Shown in pieces: positions 36,075 to 46,045 of a DNA stretch of 64,000 nt. The translations under genes were made by a program, and so were the position numbers. The notes under the pieces were generated by a model. It was not told where the DNA came from. It made no database searches and saw only the letters and a list, made by a program, of their open reading frames with translations. Source of the DNA: Novosphingobium sp. PC22D (GTDB taxonomy: Bacteria; Pseudomonadota; Alphaproteobacteria; Sphingomonadales; Sphingomonadaceae); NCBI RefSeq assembly GCF_002556635.1, contig NZ_MWMO01000007.1, forward strand, positions 124,001 through 188,000, read 5' to 3'. The stretch's first letter is position 1. The number at the start of each line of letters is the position of its first letter.

Positions 36075-36857
36075 ATGCATCTCGATGAAGACCTCAAGCT
36101 CGCCGTTCGCCTCGCCGATGCCGCGGGAGACGCGATCCGCCCGCATTTTCGGTCCGGGTTGGAGGCGGAACGCAAGACCGACGCCTCGCCGGTCACGGTC
36201 GCGGACAAGGCTGGCGAGGAAGCGATGCGCCGCATCCTCACCGCCGAAGTACCGAGGGACGGCGTCATCGGCGAGGAGTTCGGCCGCAGCGAGGGTGCCA
36301 GCGGGCGCCAGTGGGTGCTTGATCCGATCGACGGCACCGTTTCGTTTCTCGCCGGGCGGCCGATCTTCGGCACGCTGATCGCGCTTCTCGTCGAGGGCTG
36401 GCCGGTGCTCGGCGTGATCGACCAGCCGATCCTCGGCGAGCGCTGGATCGGCGCGAGCGGCCGGCCCACCACCTTCAACGCCGGTCCGGCGCGCACCCGC
36501 GCGTGCCGGGCCTTGTCCGACGCCTCGATCGCCACGACCGGGCCGCACTATTTCGACGAGCACCAGGGCGCGCATTTCATGGCGCTGGCGGCGAAGACCG
36601 ATCACAAGCGCATGGTGATGGGCGGCGACTGCTACAACTACGGATTGCTCGCGTCCGGACATATCGACCTGGTTTGCGAGGCCGGGCTCAAGCTGCACGA
36701 CTGGGCAGCGCTGGTTCCCGTCGTCGAGGGCGCGGGGGGAACGATGTGCGACTGGAACGGCGAGCCGCTCCACGCCGAATCCGACGGCCACGTGCTCGCG
36801 ATCGGCGATCCCGCCCGGCTCGAGGACGTGATCGAAGCGCTCGCCTGCCATCACTGA
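36075..36857 (+). CDS. hisN: Inositol-monophosphatase-family phosphatase, probable histidinol-phosphatase
   Basis: The 260-residue Mg-dependent phosphatase has the family metal-binding blocks GEEFG, WVLDPIDGTVSFLAG and LHDWAALVPVVEGAGG. In alphaproteobacteria the closest match in this size range is HisN, which dephosphorylates histidinol phosphate. The block WVLDPIDGTVSF with Val and Ser in place of the usual WVIDPIDGTRNF favours HisN over an inositol enzyme. The neighbours do not prove the substrate, so the hisN call is an inference. Confidence 0.8.
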   Translation: MHLDEDLKLAVRLADAAGDAIRPHFRSGLEAERKTDASPVTVADKAGEEAMRRILTAEVPRDGVIGEEFGRSEGASGRQWVLDPIDGTVSFLAGRPIFGTLIALLVEGWPVLGVIDQPILGERWIGASGRPTTFNAGPARTRACRALSDASIATTGPHYFDEHQGAHFMALAAKTDHKRMVMGGDCYNYGLLASGHIDLVCEAGLKLHDWAALVPVVEGAGGTMCDWNGEPLHAESDGHVLAIGDPARLEDVIEALACHH

Positions 36858-36870
36858 GGCGGCGTCGCGC

Positions 36871-37302
36871 GTGCGCCGGATCGACCTCTTTCTCTACGGA
36901 ACGCTGCAACCCGCCGCCGGGACGCGCATGGCGCGCTGGCTGGAAACCATGGCGCGCGATCTCCGGCCCGCGCGCGTGCCGGGGCGAATCGTCGCGCTCA
37001 GGGGCGGCAACGGCTGGTTCCCGGCGCTCCAACCGGGATCTTCAGGGATGGTGTGCGGCACGCTTGCCGAACTCGACCTGCCGCCCGGCGCGCTGGCGAA
37101 GCTCGATCGCTACGAGGGCGGCGAGTATCGCCGCCGGGCGCTGCGGGTGCGCCGCGGCGACGGCGCGGCATGCACGGCGCAAGTCTATGTCTGGACCGCG
37201 CCGTTGCCCGAAGGTGCGCTGCCGGTCGCGGGCGGCGATTTCCTGCGCTGGCTCGAGCGGAGCGGACGCCGTGCCTTCACCACTCCGCGCAACGGCGCCT
37301 GA
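36871..37302 (+). CDS. Gamma-glutamylcyclotransferase-fold protein
   Basis: The 143-residue protein begins with the YGTL motif (IDLFLYGTLQP) of the gamma-glutamylcyclotransferase (AIG2-like) fold and contains the family block LDRYEGGEYRRRALRV. It uses a GTG start at 36871, 14 bases after the phosphatase stop. The fold cyclises gamma-glutamyl groups in several enzymes; this member's substrate cannot be told from the sequence. Confidence 0.75.
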   Translation: MRRIDLFLYGTLQPAAGTRMARWLETMARDLRPARVPGRIVALRGGNGWFPALQPGSSGMVCGTLAELDLPPGALAKLDRYEGGEYRRRALRVRRGDGAACTAQVYVWTAPLPEGALPVAGGDFLRWLERSGRRAFTTPRNGA

Positions 37303-37324
37303 GGCGGCGCACGCCTCAAGAGAC

Positions 37325-37353
37325 TTGCCTTTTGGCAGGTGGGCCACTAAAGG
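37325..37353 (+). promoter_or_regulatory. Candidate promoter of the rpmI-rplT operon
   Basis: TTGCCT (37325-37330), 17 bases, TAAAGG (37348-37353) is a plausible housekeeping promoter about 110 bases before rpmI. It overlaps a small hairpin ACTTGCC/GGCAGGT (loop TTTT). The infC gene that usually precedes rpmI is not here, so the operon needs its own promoter. Confidence 0.4.
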
Positions 37354-37464
37354 CGCGCCCTTCAATCGACACGCGAGAGTCGTCCATCCGACGATTCTCA
37401 AGGACCTGTCTGGCGAACAGGGCTGCCTCGGCCGGTCCCGCGTGTCCCGAACCAGGAGACGAAA

Positions 37465-37668
37465 ATGCCCAAGCTCAAGACCAAGAGCGGTGTGAAGAAG
37501 CGCTTCAAGCTCACCGCGACGGGCAAGGTCAAGCACGGCGTCGCCGGCAAGCGCCACCGCCTGATCAGCCACAACGGCAAGTACATCCGCCAGAACCGCG
37601 GCACCGAGGTCATTTCCGACCCCGATGCCAAGGTCATCAAGAAGTGGGCGCCCTACGGGCTCAACTGA
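37465..37668 (+). CDS. rpmI: 50S ribosomal protein L35
   Basis: The 67-residue basic protein carries the L35 signature ([19 protein letters not shown] and [15 protein letters not shown]). It is a large-subunit ribosomal protein. The start follows AGGAGACG. It precedes rplT by 17 bases. Confidence 0.97.
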   Translation: MPKLKTKSGVKKRFKLTATGKVKHGVAGKRHRLISHNGKYIRQNRGTEVISDPDAKVIKKWAPYGLN

Positions 37669-37685
37669 GACAGGAGTACTAGCCA

Positions 37686-38045
37686 ATGCCCCGCATCAAA
37701 CGTGGCACGACCACACGTGCCAAGCACAAGCGCATTCTGGATCAGGCCAAGGGTTATCGCGGCCGTCGCAAGAACACGATCCGCGTCGCGCGCCAGGCCG
37801 TCGAGAAGGCCGGCCAGTACGCCTATCGCGACCGCAAGATCAAGAAGCGCAACTTCCGCGCTCTTTGGATCCAGCGCATCAACGCCGCGGTTCGCGCCGA
37901 AGGGCTGACCTACTCGCAGTTCATCCACGGCACCAAGCTTGCCGGGATCGAGCTCGACCGCAAGACGATGGCCGATCTCGCGATGAACGAGAGCGCGATC
38001 TTCTCCAGCGTGATCGCGCAGGCGAAGGCGGCGCTGCCGGGCTGA
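37686..38045 (+). CDS. rplT: 50S ribosomal protein L20
   Basis: The 119-residue protein shows the L20 pattern ([55 protein letters not shown]). L20 is essential for early 50S assembly, and in other bacteria represses its own operon. The operon ends with a strong terminator before pheS. Confidence 0.97.
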   Translation: MPRIKRGTTTRAKHKRILDQAKGYRGRRKNTIRVARQAVEKAGQYAYRDRKIKKRNFRALWIQRINAAVRAEGLTYSQFIHGTKLAGIELDRKTMADLAMNESAIFSSVIAQAKAALPG

Positions 38046-38077
38046 TCCGGCCGCAATCGCATACCGCACGGTTTTCG

Positions 38078-38112
38078 AAGGGCGCGGAGAGCTTTTGCTC
38101 TCCGCGCCCTTT
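38078..38112 (+). terminator. Very stable hairpin after rplT
   Basis: AAGGGCGCGGAGAGC (38078-38092) pairs perfectly with GCTCTCCGCGCCCTT (38097-38111) around TTTT, a 15-base-pair stem, followed by only three Ts. It separates rpmI-rplT from pheS-pheT. Confidence 0.85.
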
Positions 38113-38195
38113 CCGCTTGTGCGTTGCGATTCGCCCGCATCGTGCCTAAGGACCGCGGCTCCAAGACCAGCATACCGAGGCAAGGCGAAAACAAG

Positions 38196-39293
38196 GTGGA
38201 CTACGCAGCAACCGGGCAGGACGCGCTGGCGCGAATCGCGCAGGCGCAGGATCTCGACACGCTCGAGGCGCTGCGGGTGGAGTTTCTCGGCAAGCAGGGC
38301 TCGGTCTCGGGCCTGCTCAAGACGCTCGGCAAGATGACGCCGGACGAGCGCCAGGTCGAAGGCCCCAAAATCCACGCCCTGCGCGAGAGTGTGACCGAGG
38401 CGCTTGCCGCGCGCAAGGCGGCGTTCGAAAGTGCCGCGCTCGAAGCCCGGCTCGCGTCCGAGACGATCGACCTCTCGCTGCCCGCGCCCGAGACGCCGCG
38501 CGGCTCGGTGCATCCCGTGTCGCAGGTCATGGACGAACTTGCCGAAATCTTCGCCGACATGGGCTTCGCGGTCGCCACCGGCCCCGAGATCGAGGACGAC
38601 TGGCACAACTTCACCGCGCTCAACATGCCCGAAAGCCATCCGGCGCGCGCAATGCACGACACCTTCTACTTTCCCGATCGCGACGCCAAGGGCCGCGAGA
38701 TGCTGCTGCGCACGCACACCTCGCCAGTGCAGATCCGCTCCATGATCAGCGAGGGCGCGCCGCTGCGCGTGATCGCGCCGGGTCGCGTCTACCGTTCGGA
38801 CAGCGACGCGACGCACACGCCGATGTTCCATCAGATCGAGGGCCTCGTCATCGACAAGGGCATCCACCTCGGCCACCTCAAGTGGACGCTGGAAACCTTC
38901 CTCAAGGCCTTCTTCGAGCGCGAGGACATCGTCCTGCGGCTGCGCCCGAGCTATTTCCCCTTCACCGAGCCCTCGGTCGAGGTCGACGTCGGCTATGCCT
39001 ACGAAGGCGGCCGGCGCGTCGTCGGCGGTTCGGGCGACGCGCCGGGGCACGCCTGGATGGAAGTGCTCGGCTCGGGGATGGTCAATCGCCGCGTGATCGA
39101 ATTCGGCGGGCTCGATCCCGACGAGTGGCAGGGCTTCGCCTTCGGCACCGGCGTCGACCGGCTCGCCATGCTCAAGTACGGAATGGACGACCTGCGCGCC
39201 TTCTTCGACGGCGACGTCCGCTGGCTCTCGCACTACGGCTTTTCCGCGCACGACGTGCCGACCCTGTCGGGCGGCGTCGGCACGGCCGCCTGA
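38196..39293 (+). CDS. pheS: Phenylalanine-tRNA ligase alpha subunit
   Basis: The 365-residue subunit charges tRNA-Phe together with PheT. It has the N-terminal coiled-coil region that contacts tRNA and class II motifs ([58 protein letters not shown]). I take GTG at 38196 as the start because the family begins here; the frame is open upstream to 38124. pheT follows 16 bases later. Confidence 0.95.
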   Translation: MDYAATGQDALARIAQAQDLDTLEALRVEFLGKQGSVSGLLKTLGKMTPDERQVEGPKIHALRESVTEALAARKAAFESAALEARLASETIDLSLPAPETPRGSVHPVSQVMDELAEIFADMGFAVATGPEIEDDWHNFTALNMPESHPARAMHDTFYFPDRDAKGREMLLRTHTSPVQIRSMISEGAPLRVIAPGRVYRSDSDATHTPMFHQIEGLVIDKGIHLGHLKWTLETFLKAFFEREDIVLRLRPSYFPFTEPSVEVDVGYAYEGGRRVVGGSGDAPGHAWMEVLGSGMVNRRVIEFGGLDPDEWQGFAFGTGVDRLAMLKYGMDDLRAFFDGDVRWLSHYGFSAHDVPTLSGGVGTAA

Positions 39294-39309
39294 GCGAGGA
39301 AGGAACGAC

Positions 39310-41718
39310 ATGAAATTCTCGCTTTCCTGGCTCAAGGCCTACCTTGCGACCGACGCCTCGCTCGAACGGATCGCCGAAAAGCTGAACGCCATCGGCCTCG
39401 AGGTCGAGGGCATCGAGGACCCGTCCGAAAAGCTCGCGGGCTTCCGTGTCGCCAGGGTGCTCACCGCCGAGCGCCATCCCGATGCCGACAAGCTGCAGGT
39501 GCTCAGCGTCGACACCGGCGATGGCCCGCCGCTGCAGGTCGTGTGCGGCGCGCCCAATGCGCGCGCGGGTCTGGTGGGTGTGCTTGGCCTGCCCGGCGCG
39601 GTGGTCCCGGCCAACGGCATGCAACTGAAGAAGTCGGCGATCCGCGGCGTCGAATCGAACGGCATGATGTGCTCGGTGCGCGAACTCGAAATGGGCGAGG
39701 AGCACGACGGCATCATCGAACTGCCGAAAGATGCGCCCGTCGGCACGGCGTTCGCCGACTACCACGGCGCCGATCCGGTGATCGAGGTGGCGATAACGCC
39801 GAATCGGCCCGATTGCATGGGCGTCTACGGCATTGCCCGTGATCTCGCGGCGGCGGGGCTCGGCACGCTCGAACCGATGTCCGAGGTCGAGGAGCTTTCC
39901 AGCTTCCCGTGCCCGGTCGAGATCCGCACCGATGATCCCGAGGGTTGTCCGGCCTTCTACGGCCGCGTCGTCAGGGGCGTGAGAAACGGACCCTCGCCAC
40001 AGTGGCTGCAGGATCGCCTGAAGTCGGCGGGACAGCGTCCGATCTCGGCGCTGGTCGACGCGACCAACTACCTCATGCTCGGCTATGGCCGCCCGGCGCA
40101 TGCCTATGACCTCGCGAAGCTGACCGGCGCGGTCGTCGCCCGCCGCGCGCATGATGGCGAGACGGTGCAGGCGCTGAACGAAAAGGCCTACACGCTCGAC
40201 GGCGATATGACGGTGATCGCCGACGATGCCGGCGTGCACGATATCGCCGGCATCATGGGCGGCGAGCACTCGGGCTGCACCGAGGAGACCACCGACATCC
40301 TGCTCGAGATCGCCTATTTCGATCCCGAGCGCATCGCCCGCACCGGACGCAAGCTCAACCTCACCTCGGACGCGCGCCAGCGCTTCGAGCGCGGGGTCGA
40401 TCCGGGCTTTCTCGGTCTGGCGATGGAGCACCTCACCAAGCTCGTGATCACGCTATGCGGCGGCGAGGCGTCCGAGGTCGTGATCGCCGGCGCCGCGCCC
40501 GATACGCCCAAGATCGTCCACTTCGCCCCCGCGCTCACCGAGAAGCTCGGCGGCGTGCGGATCGAGGCGGGCGAGCAGAAGCGCATTCTCGAAAGCCTCG
40601 GCTTCACCGTCGTCGGCGAAGAGGCGAACTGGGAGGAATCCTGGGCGGTGACCGTGCCGGGCTGGCGTCCCGACATCGACGGCGCACCCGATCTGGTCGA
40701 GGAAGTCGTGCGCATCCACGGGCTCGACAATGTGACGAGCGTCGCCTTGCCGCGCGCCGACGGTGTCGCGCGTCCCACCGCGACCCCGGCGCAGAAGCTC
40801 GAGCGCCGCATGCGCCGGGCCGCCGCGGCGCGCGGGCTGCACGAGGCCGTGACCTGGTCGTTCCTGCCCGAGGCCGAGGCCGCCGCCTTTGCCGATGGCG
40901 AGGCCTGGACGCTCGCCAACCCGATCAGCGAGGACATGAAGACGATGCGCCCCTCGCTGCTGCCGGGGCTGCTCTCGGCCGGAAAGCGCAACCTCGATCG
41001 CGGCGCGACAGGGCTGCGCCTGTTCGAGATCGGCCGCCGCTACCTGCGCGGCAAGGAGGGCGCGAGCGACGAACGCCTGGCGCTGGGCTTCGTGCTGGCG
41101 GGCGAGAAGACCCCGCGCGGCTGGGCCACGGGCAAGGCCGTGCCTTTCGACGCCTACGACGCCAAGGCCGAAGTGCTCGCCCTGCTCGCCGAGGCGGGCG
41201 CGCCGGTCGACAAGCTCCAGGTCATGGGCGAGGCCGGTCCGCAGTTCCATCCCGGTCAGTCGGCGACCTTGCGGCTGGGGCCCAAGAACGTGCTGGCGCG
41301 CTTCGGCATGCTGCATCCTTCGATCGCGAAGCAGTTCGATATCGAAGGCGCTCTCGCCATCGCCGAGATCCATCTCGACGCGATTCCCGCGAAGAAGGGC
41401 GCGGCGAGCTTCACGCGCGTCGCCTATGCGCCGCCGCCGCTTCAGGCGGTGACGCGCGACTATGCCTTTCTCGTTCCCGTCGAACTGCCCGCGGGCGATC
41501 TGGTGCGCGTGGTCCAGGCGGCGGACAAGGCGAATATCGTCGCCGCCCGCCTGTTCGACGATTTCCGGGGGACCGGCATTCCCGAAGGCCACAAGTCGCT
41601 CGCGGTCGAGGTCACGCTCCAGCCGCTCGACAAGAGCTACAAGGACGAGGACCTGAAGGCGATCACCGACAAGGTGACCGCCGCCGCCGCGAAGCTGGGG
41701 GCGGTGCTGCGCGGATGA
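39310..41718 (+). CDS. pheT: Phenylalanine-tRNA ligase beta subunit
   Basis: The 802-residue subunit has the N-terminal tRNA-binding OB domain (about 40-150, with VARVLTAERHPDADKLQVL), B3/B4 editing domain, B5 domains, and a C-terminal ferredoxin-like anticodon-binding domain (PLQAVTRDYAFLVP...). The length is standard. Its stop overlaps the next gene's ATG by four bases. Confidence 0.96.
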   Translation: MKFSLSWLKAYLATDASLERIAEKLNAIGLEVEGIEDPSEKLAGFRVARVLTAERHPDADKLQVLSVDTGDGPPLQVVCGAPNARAGLVGVLGLPGAVVPANGMQLKKSAIRGVESNGMMCSVRELEMGEEHDGIIELPKDAPVGTAFADYHGADPVIEVAITPNRPDCMGVYGIARDLAAAGLGTLEPMSEVEELSSFPCPVEIRTDDPEGCPAFYGRVVRGVRNGPSPQWLQDRLKSAGQRPISALVDATNYLMLGYGRPAHAYDLAKLTGAVVARRAHDGETVQALNEKAYTLDGDMTVIADDAGVHDIAGIMGGEHSGCTEETTDILLEIAYFDPERIARTGRKLNLTSDARQRFERGVDPGFLGLAMEHLTKLVITLCGGEASEVVIAGAAPDTPKIVHFAPALTEKLGGVRIEAGEQKRILESLGFTVVGEEANWEESWAVTVPGWRPDIDGAPDLVEEVVRIHGLDNVTSVALPRADGVARPTATPAQKLERRMRRAAAARGLHEAVTWSFLPEAEAAAFADGEAWTLANPISEDMKTMRPSLLPGLLSAGKRNLDRGATGLRLFEIGRRYLRGKEGASDERLALGFVLAGEKTPRGWATGKAVPFDAYDAKAEVLALLAEAGAPVDKLQVMGEAGPQFHPGQSATLRLGPKNVLARFGMLHPSIAKQFDIEGALAIAEIHLDAIPAKKGAASFTRVAYAPPPLQAVTRDYAFLVPVELPAGDLVRVVQAADKANIVAARLFDDFRGTGIPEGHKSLAVEVTLQPLDKSYKDEDLKAITDKVTAAAAKLGAVLRG

Positions 41719-42596
41719 GCGATCTCGTCGCCATCGGGACCCGCGAGCTTACCGCGCGGATCAATCCGATGGGGGCGGAACTCTGGTCGCTGACGGACGG
41801 CGAGGGCCGCGAATACATGACCGATGCCGATCCCGCCTTCTGGACGGGGCATGCGCCGGTGCTGTTTCCGATCGTCGGCGAGTTGAAAGACGGCACCTAT
41901 CGCCTCGACGGTCGCGACCATGCGCTGGCGCGCCACGGCTTCGCGCGCCGCTCGATGTTCGATCTTATCGAGCATCGCGGGAACGTCGCGCGCTTCCGCC
42001 TGACCGACGGTGCCGAGACGCGCGCGGTCTATCCCTTCGCCTTCGTGCTCGAACTCGCCTTCCGCATCACCGGACGGCGGCTGGAGATGGAAGCGAGCGT
42101 GCGCAATCCGGGCGACGTGCCGCTGCCGTTCAGCTTCGGGTATCACCCCGCCTTCGCCTGGCCGCTGCCCGGCGGCGGCGAGAAGCTGGCGCACGTGCTC
42201 GAATTCGCCGAGGCCGAGCCGCACCCGATCAAGCGTCTTGGCGACAATGGCCTCGTCGCGCGCGAGGAGGCGACGCCGATCGAGGGCCGCACCCTGCGCC
42301 TTGCGCCCGCGCTGTTCGAGGACGATGCGATGATCCTCGACGCGCTCGAGAGCCGCAGCCTCGTCTATCGTGGTGCGGGCGATGCGCCGCGGCTCGAGAT
42401 CGCCTTTCCCGATACGCCCTACCTCGGCATATGGCAGAAGCCGGGAGCCCACTACATCTGTGTCGAGCCGTGGCAGGGTCTTGCGGATGCCGACGGTTTC
42501 GACGGCGACTTTTGCGACAAACGCGGGGTCGTCTTGCTTGCCCCGGGAGCGGTTCATAGCCTGCGCATGGACGTGACTCTCGTTTTACCAGACTAG
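41715..42596 (+). CDS. Aldose 1-epimerase-family protein
   Basis: The 293-residue protein has the galactose-mutarotase-like fold: INPMGAELWSLTDGEGREYMTD, a substrate-side LARHGFARRSMF segment and GYHPAFAWPLP with a catalytic-type His. The family interconverts sugar anomers or binds hexose 6-phosphate. It overlaps pheT (ATGA), an odd coupling with no obvious metabolic link. The exact sugar is unknown. Confidence 0.85.
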   Translation: MSDLVAIGTRELTARINPMGAELWSLTDGEGREYMTDADPAFWTGHAPVLFPIVGELKDGTYRLDGRDHALARHGFARRSMFDLIEHRGNVARFRLTDGAETRAVYPFAFVLELAFRITGRRLEMEASVRNPGDVPLPFSFGYHPAFAWPLPGGGEKLAHVLEFAEAEPHPIKRLGDNGLVAREEATPIEGRTLRLAPALFEDDAMILDALESRSLVYRGAGDAPRLEIAFPDTPYLGIWQKPGAHYICVEPWQGLADADGFDGDFCDKRGVVLLAPGAVHSLRMDVTLVLPD

Positions 42597-42608
42597 CGGA
42601 GACTGCTC

Positions 42609-43355
42609 ATGAAGACCGTCCTCGTCACCGGCGCCACATCGGGAATCGGAGTAGGGTGCGTGCGCGCGTTCGCGGGCGCGGGCTGGCGCGTCATCGGAAC
42701 CGGGCGCCGCGCAGAGCGGCTCAAGGCGCTGCAGGAGGACCTGGGCAAGGACGCCTTCTTCCCCTGCGTGTTCGACGTGCGGGACGAGGTGGCGCGCGAC
42801 GTCGCGCTCGACGGGTTGCCCGAAGCCTTCGCGAACATCGACTGCCTGGTGAACAATGCCGGCCTGGCGCTGGGCATGGACCTGGCGCAGGATGCCGACC
42901 TCGAAGACTGGCGCACGATGATCGACACCAACGTAACCGCGCTGGTCTCGCTCACGCACAAGTTGCTGCCGGGGCTGATCGCGCGCAAGGGCGCGATCGT
43001 GATGCTGTCCTCGGTCGCGGCGACCTATCCTTATACCGGCGGCAACGTCTATGGCGGCACCAAGGCCTTCGTGCGCCAGTTCGCGCTGGGCCTGCGCTCG
43101 GACTTGTCGGGCACCGGGGTGCGCGTCACCTCGATCGAGCCGGGCATGGTCGAAACCGAGTTCACCACGGTGCGCAACGGCGGCGACCAGGCGGCCTCGG
43201 ACGAGCTCTATGCCGGGGTAAACCCGCTGACGGGACACGACATTGCCGAGATGGTGCTGTGGGTCGCGAACCTGCCGCCGCACGTCAACATCAACGCGAT
43301 GGAAGTCATGCCGGTGAACCAGTCGTTCGCCGGCTTCAAGGTCGCGCGGGACTGA
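42609..43355 (+). CDS. SDR-family oxidoreductase (YdfG-like)
   Basis: The 248-residue protein is a classical short-chain dehydrogenase: NAD(P)-binding TGATSGIG (residues 7-14), VNNAG, and the catalytic Ser-Tyr-Lys (SSVAATYPYTGGNVYGGTK). The C-terminal INAMEVMPVNQS is like that of YdfG, which acts on 3-hydroxy acids such as serine and allo-threonine. It starts 12 bases after the epimerase-like gene, behind GGAG. Confidence 0.85.
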   Translation: MKTVLVTGATSGIGVGCVRAFAGAGWRVIGTGRRAERLKALQEDLGKDAFFPCVFDVRDEVARDVALDGLPEAFANIDCLVNNAGLALGMDLAQDADLEDWRTMIDTNVTALVSLTHKLLPGLIARKGAIVMLSSVAATYPYTGGNVYGGTKAFVRQFALGLRSDLSGTGVRVTSIEPGMVETEFTTVRNGGDQAASDELYAGVNPLTGHDIAEMVLWVANLPPHVNINAMEVMPVNQSFAGFKVARD

Positions 43356-43388
43356 CGCGCTCTCCTCGCCGCGCTGCCGACAACGCGA

Positions 43389-43835
43389 TCAGACGAACAG
43401 CGTGCCCGGATTGGGCATCGGCTCGCGTTTCTGCGCGGCGATGATGCTCATGATCGAGCGCACGACGACAAGCACCACTGCCGCGGGAATGATTACGATG
43501 CCGACCACGATCATCAGCGTGATGATGCCCACGATGATGCCGAGGAAGCCGATCCAGAACGTGGTGATGAGGTACTGGTAGTGCGAAACCTCCCAGTCCT
43601 TCGCGTCCGAGCGCTGGATATAGGCGAGCACGACGCCCGCGATCGCGGTCACGCCGAAGACCAGCGAGCACAGGTAGAGCAGCGCGACGATCGTCGGCAT
43701 GTTGAATTCGAACCCCTCGATCGCGGCGGGCCGGGTCTCGCTGGGCGGGGGCGGCGCGTCGCTGTCGCGCGACCTGGCCTGCGGTCCGGTTGACTTGGGT
43801 GGTCCTTCGAGGTCGGCGCGTTCGTTGTAGTCCAT
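43389..43835 (-). CDS. DUF4870-type membrane protein
   Basis: The 148-residue protein has a hydrophilic N-terminus of about 45 residues and three hydrophobic segments, as in DUF4870/Tic20-like proteins (IVALLYLCSLVFGVTAIAGV; YLITTFWIGFLGIIVGIITL; IPAAVVLVVVRSIMSII). Its function is unknown. It converges on the SDR gene. Confidence 0.7.
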   Translation of the reverse strand: MDYNERADLEGPPKSTGPQARSRDSDAPPPPSETRPAAIEGFEFNMPTIVALLYLCSLVFGVTAIAGVVLAYIQRSDAKDWEVSHYQYLITTFWIGFLGIIVGIITLMIVVGIVIIPAAVVLVVVRSIMSIIAAQKREPMPNPGTLFV

Positions 43836-43906
43836 CGCTGGCTCCCTCCTGCGCCGGGCATGCTAGCGCGTCCGCGCCGGCGAGTCACGAAGCGCGCGCC
43901 CGCGCC

Positions 43907-45238
43907 CTATCCGAGTCCCAGGAACAGCCCGGCGAGCGCCGCGCTCATCAGGTTCGAGAGGCTGCCCGCGATGAGCGCGCGGAGGCCGAGCCGGGCGATC
44001 ACCGGGCGCTGGTTGGGCGCGAGGCCACCGGTCACCGCCATCTGGATCGCGATCGAGGAGAAGTTGGCGAAGCCGCACAGCGCGAAGGTCACCACCGCCA
44101 CGGTGCGCTCGGACAAGCCGGTATCGCCGCCGAGTTCGATGAAGGCGACGAACTCGTTGAGCACGATCTTGGTGCCGAACAGGCCCCCGGCCTTGAGCGC
44201 CTCACCCCAGTCGGGCGTGGCGAGGAGATAGAAGACGGGGGCGAAAACGTAGCCGATGAGCTGCTGGAAGGTGATACCCTCGAGCCCGAACAGGCCGGCG
44301 ACGGCGCCGACGATGCCGTTGGCGAGCGCGATCAGCGCGACGAAGGCGAGCACCATCGCGCCGACCGCGACCGCGAGCTTGACGCCGGTCTGCGCGCCTT
44401 GCGCGGCGGCCATGATGACGTTGGCGGGCGGGTCCTCGTCGTGTTCGGACGGCACGGGCTCGTCGATATGGAGGCCCGGCTGGTCGGTCATGGTCTCCCG
44501 GCGCAACGCGGCGGCGGCCATGCCGGCGGGCGGCGGCGTCTCCCCGGCGATCTCGTCGGGTTCGGGGCCCTCGGCGACGGCGCGCGGATCGGGCATGATC
44601 AGCTTGGCCATCAGGATGCCGCCCGGCGCCGACATGAACGCGGCGGCGACGAGATAGTCGATACGCACGCCCATGCTCGCGTAGGCGGCGAGGATCGTGC
44701 CGGCGACGCCCGCCATGCCGACGGTCATCAGGCAGAAGAGCTGCGAGGGCGCCAGGCTCGCGAGGTAGGGGCGGATGACCAAGGGAGATTCGCTCTGGCC
44801 GACGAAGATGTTCGAGGCCGCCGCCAGGCTCTCGACCCGGGTGATGCCGGTCAGCTTCTCCAGCCCGCCGCCGATCCAGCGGATCACGAGTTGCATGATC
44901 CCGAGGTAGTAGAGGATCGAGATGAGCGAGGCGAAGAAGATGATCACCGGCAGCGCGGCGATGGCGAAGCTGGTGCCGCCCATCTCGGGGCTCGCGAGCG
45001 GGCCGAACAGGAAATCGACGCCCGCCTTGGCGTAGCCGAGCAGGCTTTCGACGCCCAGGGCCGCGCCGCGCAGCACCGCGCGGCCGATCGGGATGTAGAG
45101 CACCAGCGCCGCGAAGCCCGCCTGCAGCGCGAACGCGGCGCCGACCACGCGCAGCCGGATCGCCTTGCGGTCGGACGAAAGGAGGAAGGCGGCGAGCAGG
45201 ATCAGGACGATGCCGATGAGGCTGTAGGCAACGTGCAT
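43907..45238 (-). CDS. CNT-family nucleoside transporter (NupC-like)
   Basis: The 443-residue inner-membrane protein has about ten hydrophobic segments and the CNT signatures: IFVGQSESPLVIRPYLASL, then GANLIMP-like AKLIMPDPRA and a later conserved NEFVAFIEL segment, and a C-terminal GFANFSSIAIQ. It imports nucleosides with protons or sodium. Unusually, residues about 220-285 form a long Pro/Glu-rich hydrophilic insertion between membrane parts. It is divergent from the queuosine precursor transporter gene. Confidence 0.9.
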   Translation of the reverse strand: MHVAYSLIGIVLILLAAFLLSSDRKAIRLRVVGAAFALQAGFAALVLYIPIGRAVLRGAALGVESLLGYAKAGVDFLFGPLASPEMGGTSFAIAALPVIIFFASLISILYYLGIMQLVIRWIGGGLEKLTGITRVESLAAASNIFVGQSESPLVIRPYLASLAPSQLFCLMTVGMAGVAGTILAAYASMGVRIDYLVAAAFMSAPGGILMAKLIMPDPRAVAEGPEPDEIAGETPPPAGMAAAALRRETMTDQPGLHIDEPVPSEHDEDPPANVIMAAAQGAQTGVKLAVAVGAMVLAFVALIALANGIVGAVAGLFGLEGITFQQLIGYVFAPVFYLLATPDWGEALKAGGLFGTKIVLNEFVAFIELGGDTGLSERTVAVVTFALCGFANFSSIAIQMAVTGGLAPNQRPVIARLGLRALIAGSLSNLMSAALAGLFLGLG

Positions 45239-45341
45239 GTGCCGCGGGAACCTTTCGGGAGACGGGCGATCGAGCCGCGAGCGTAGAGACGGCCGGCACC
45301 AACGGCTAGTGCAATTGTTCCCGTTTCGCTAGGGCTCCTCC

Positions 45342-45989
45342 ATGGAAACACTGCCTCGCGCCTACCCCAGGTCGCTTCTCATCTTTTCGCTGCTCTACGG
45401 GGGGATGGTCACGCTCGCGGGCGTGCTCGGCGCGAAGCAGGTCGCGATCGGGCCGCTGGCGGTCGAGGCGGGCATCTTTCCGTTCCTCACGCTCGTCGCG
45501 ATCTCGAGCGGAATCTCGCAGCTTCACGGCAACGCCACCGCGCAGGCGCTCGCGCGCTTCGGGCTGATTCCGCTGGTGACCGCGATCGCGCTGACCTTCT
45601 TCGTGCTTTCGCTGCCGACCGATCCGGGGATGTACGAGCCCGCCAAGGACGCCTTTCCGATCATCCTGGGCCAGTCGGGCCGGATGATGATCGCGGGAAT
45701 CTGCGCCTATGTCGTCTCGCTGTCGCTCAACCTGTGGATCTTCGCGCGCCTCGCCGGAGCGGCCGACGGGCGCCTTGCCGGGCTGCGTGGCTTCGTCGCC
45801 GCCGCGCTGTCGCAGATCGTCGATACGCTGGTGTTCATCACCATCTCGTTCTGGGGCGTGCGGCCGATCGCGGGTATCCTCGTCGGTCAGGCGCTGGCCA
45901 AGGTGGTGCTTTCGGCAGTGCTCGTCCCGGCGATCATCTGGCTGGTGGTCAAGGTCGGCGACCGGCTCGACGGCACGCCCGGGACCTGA
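45342..45989 (+). CDS. Queuosine precursor transporter (YhhQ family)
   Basis: The 215-residue protein has five or six membrane segments and the VUT/YhhQ pattern: [32 protein letters not shown] [10 protein letters not shown] and [17 protein letters not shown]. The family imports preQ0/preQ1 for queuosine in tRNA. It lies directly upstream of argB with about 56 bases between them. No other queuosine genes are in the window. Confidence 0.85.
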   Translation: METLPRAYPRSLLIFSLLYGGMVTLAGVLGAKQVAIGPLAVEAGIFPFLTLVAISSGISQLHGNATAQALARFGLIPLVTAIALTFFVLSLPTDPGMYEPAKDAFPIILGQSGRMMIAGICAYVVSLSLNLWIFARLAGAADGRLAGLRGFVAAALSQIVDTLVFITISFWGVRPIAGILVGQALAKVVLSAVLVPAIIWLVVKVGDRLDGTPGT

Positions 45990-46045
45990 CCCGAAAGCGA
46001 GCGAAAGGGCTTCAAATCGCGCGCAGGCGCGCTAAACGCCTCGGC

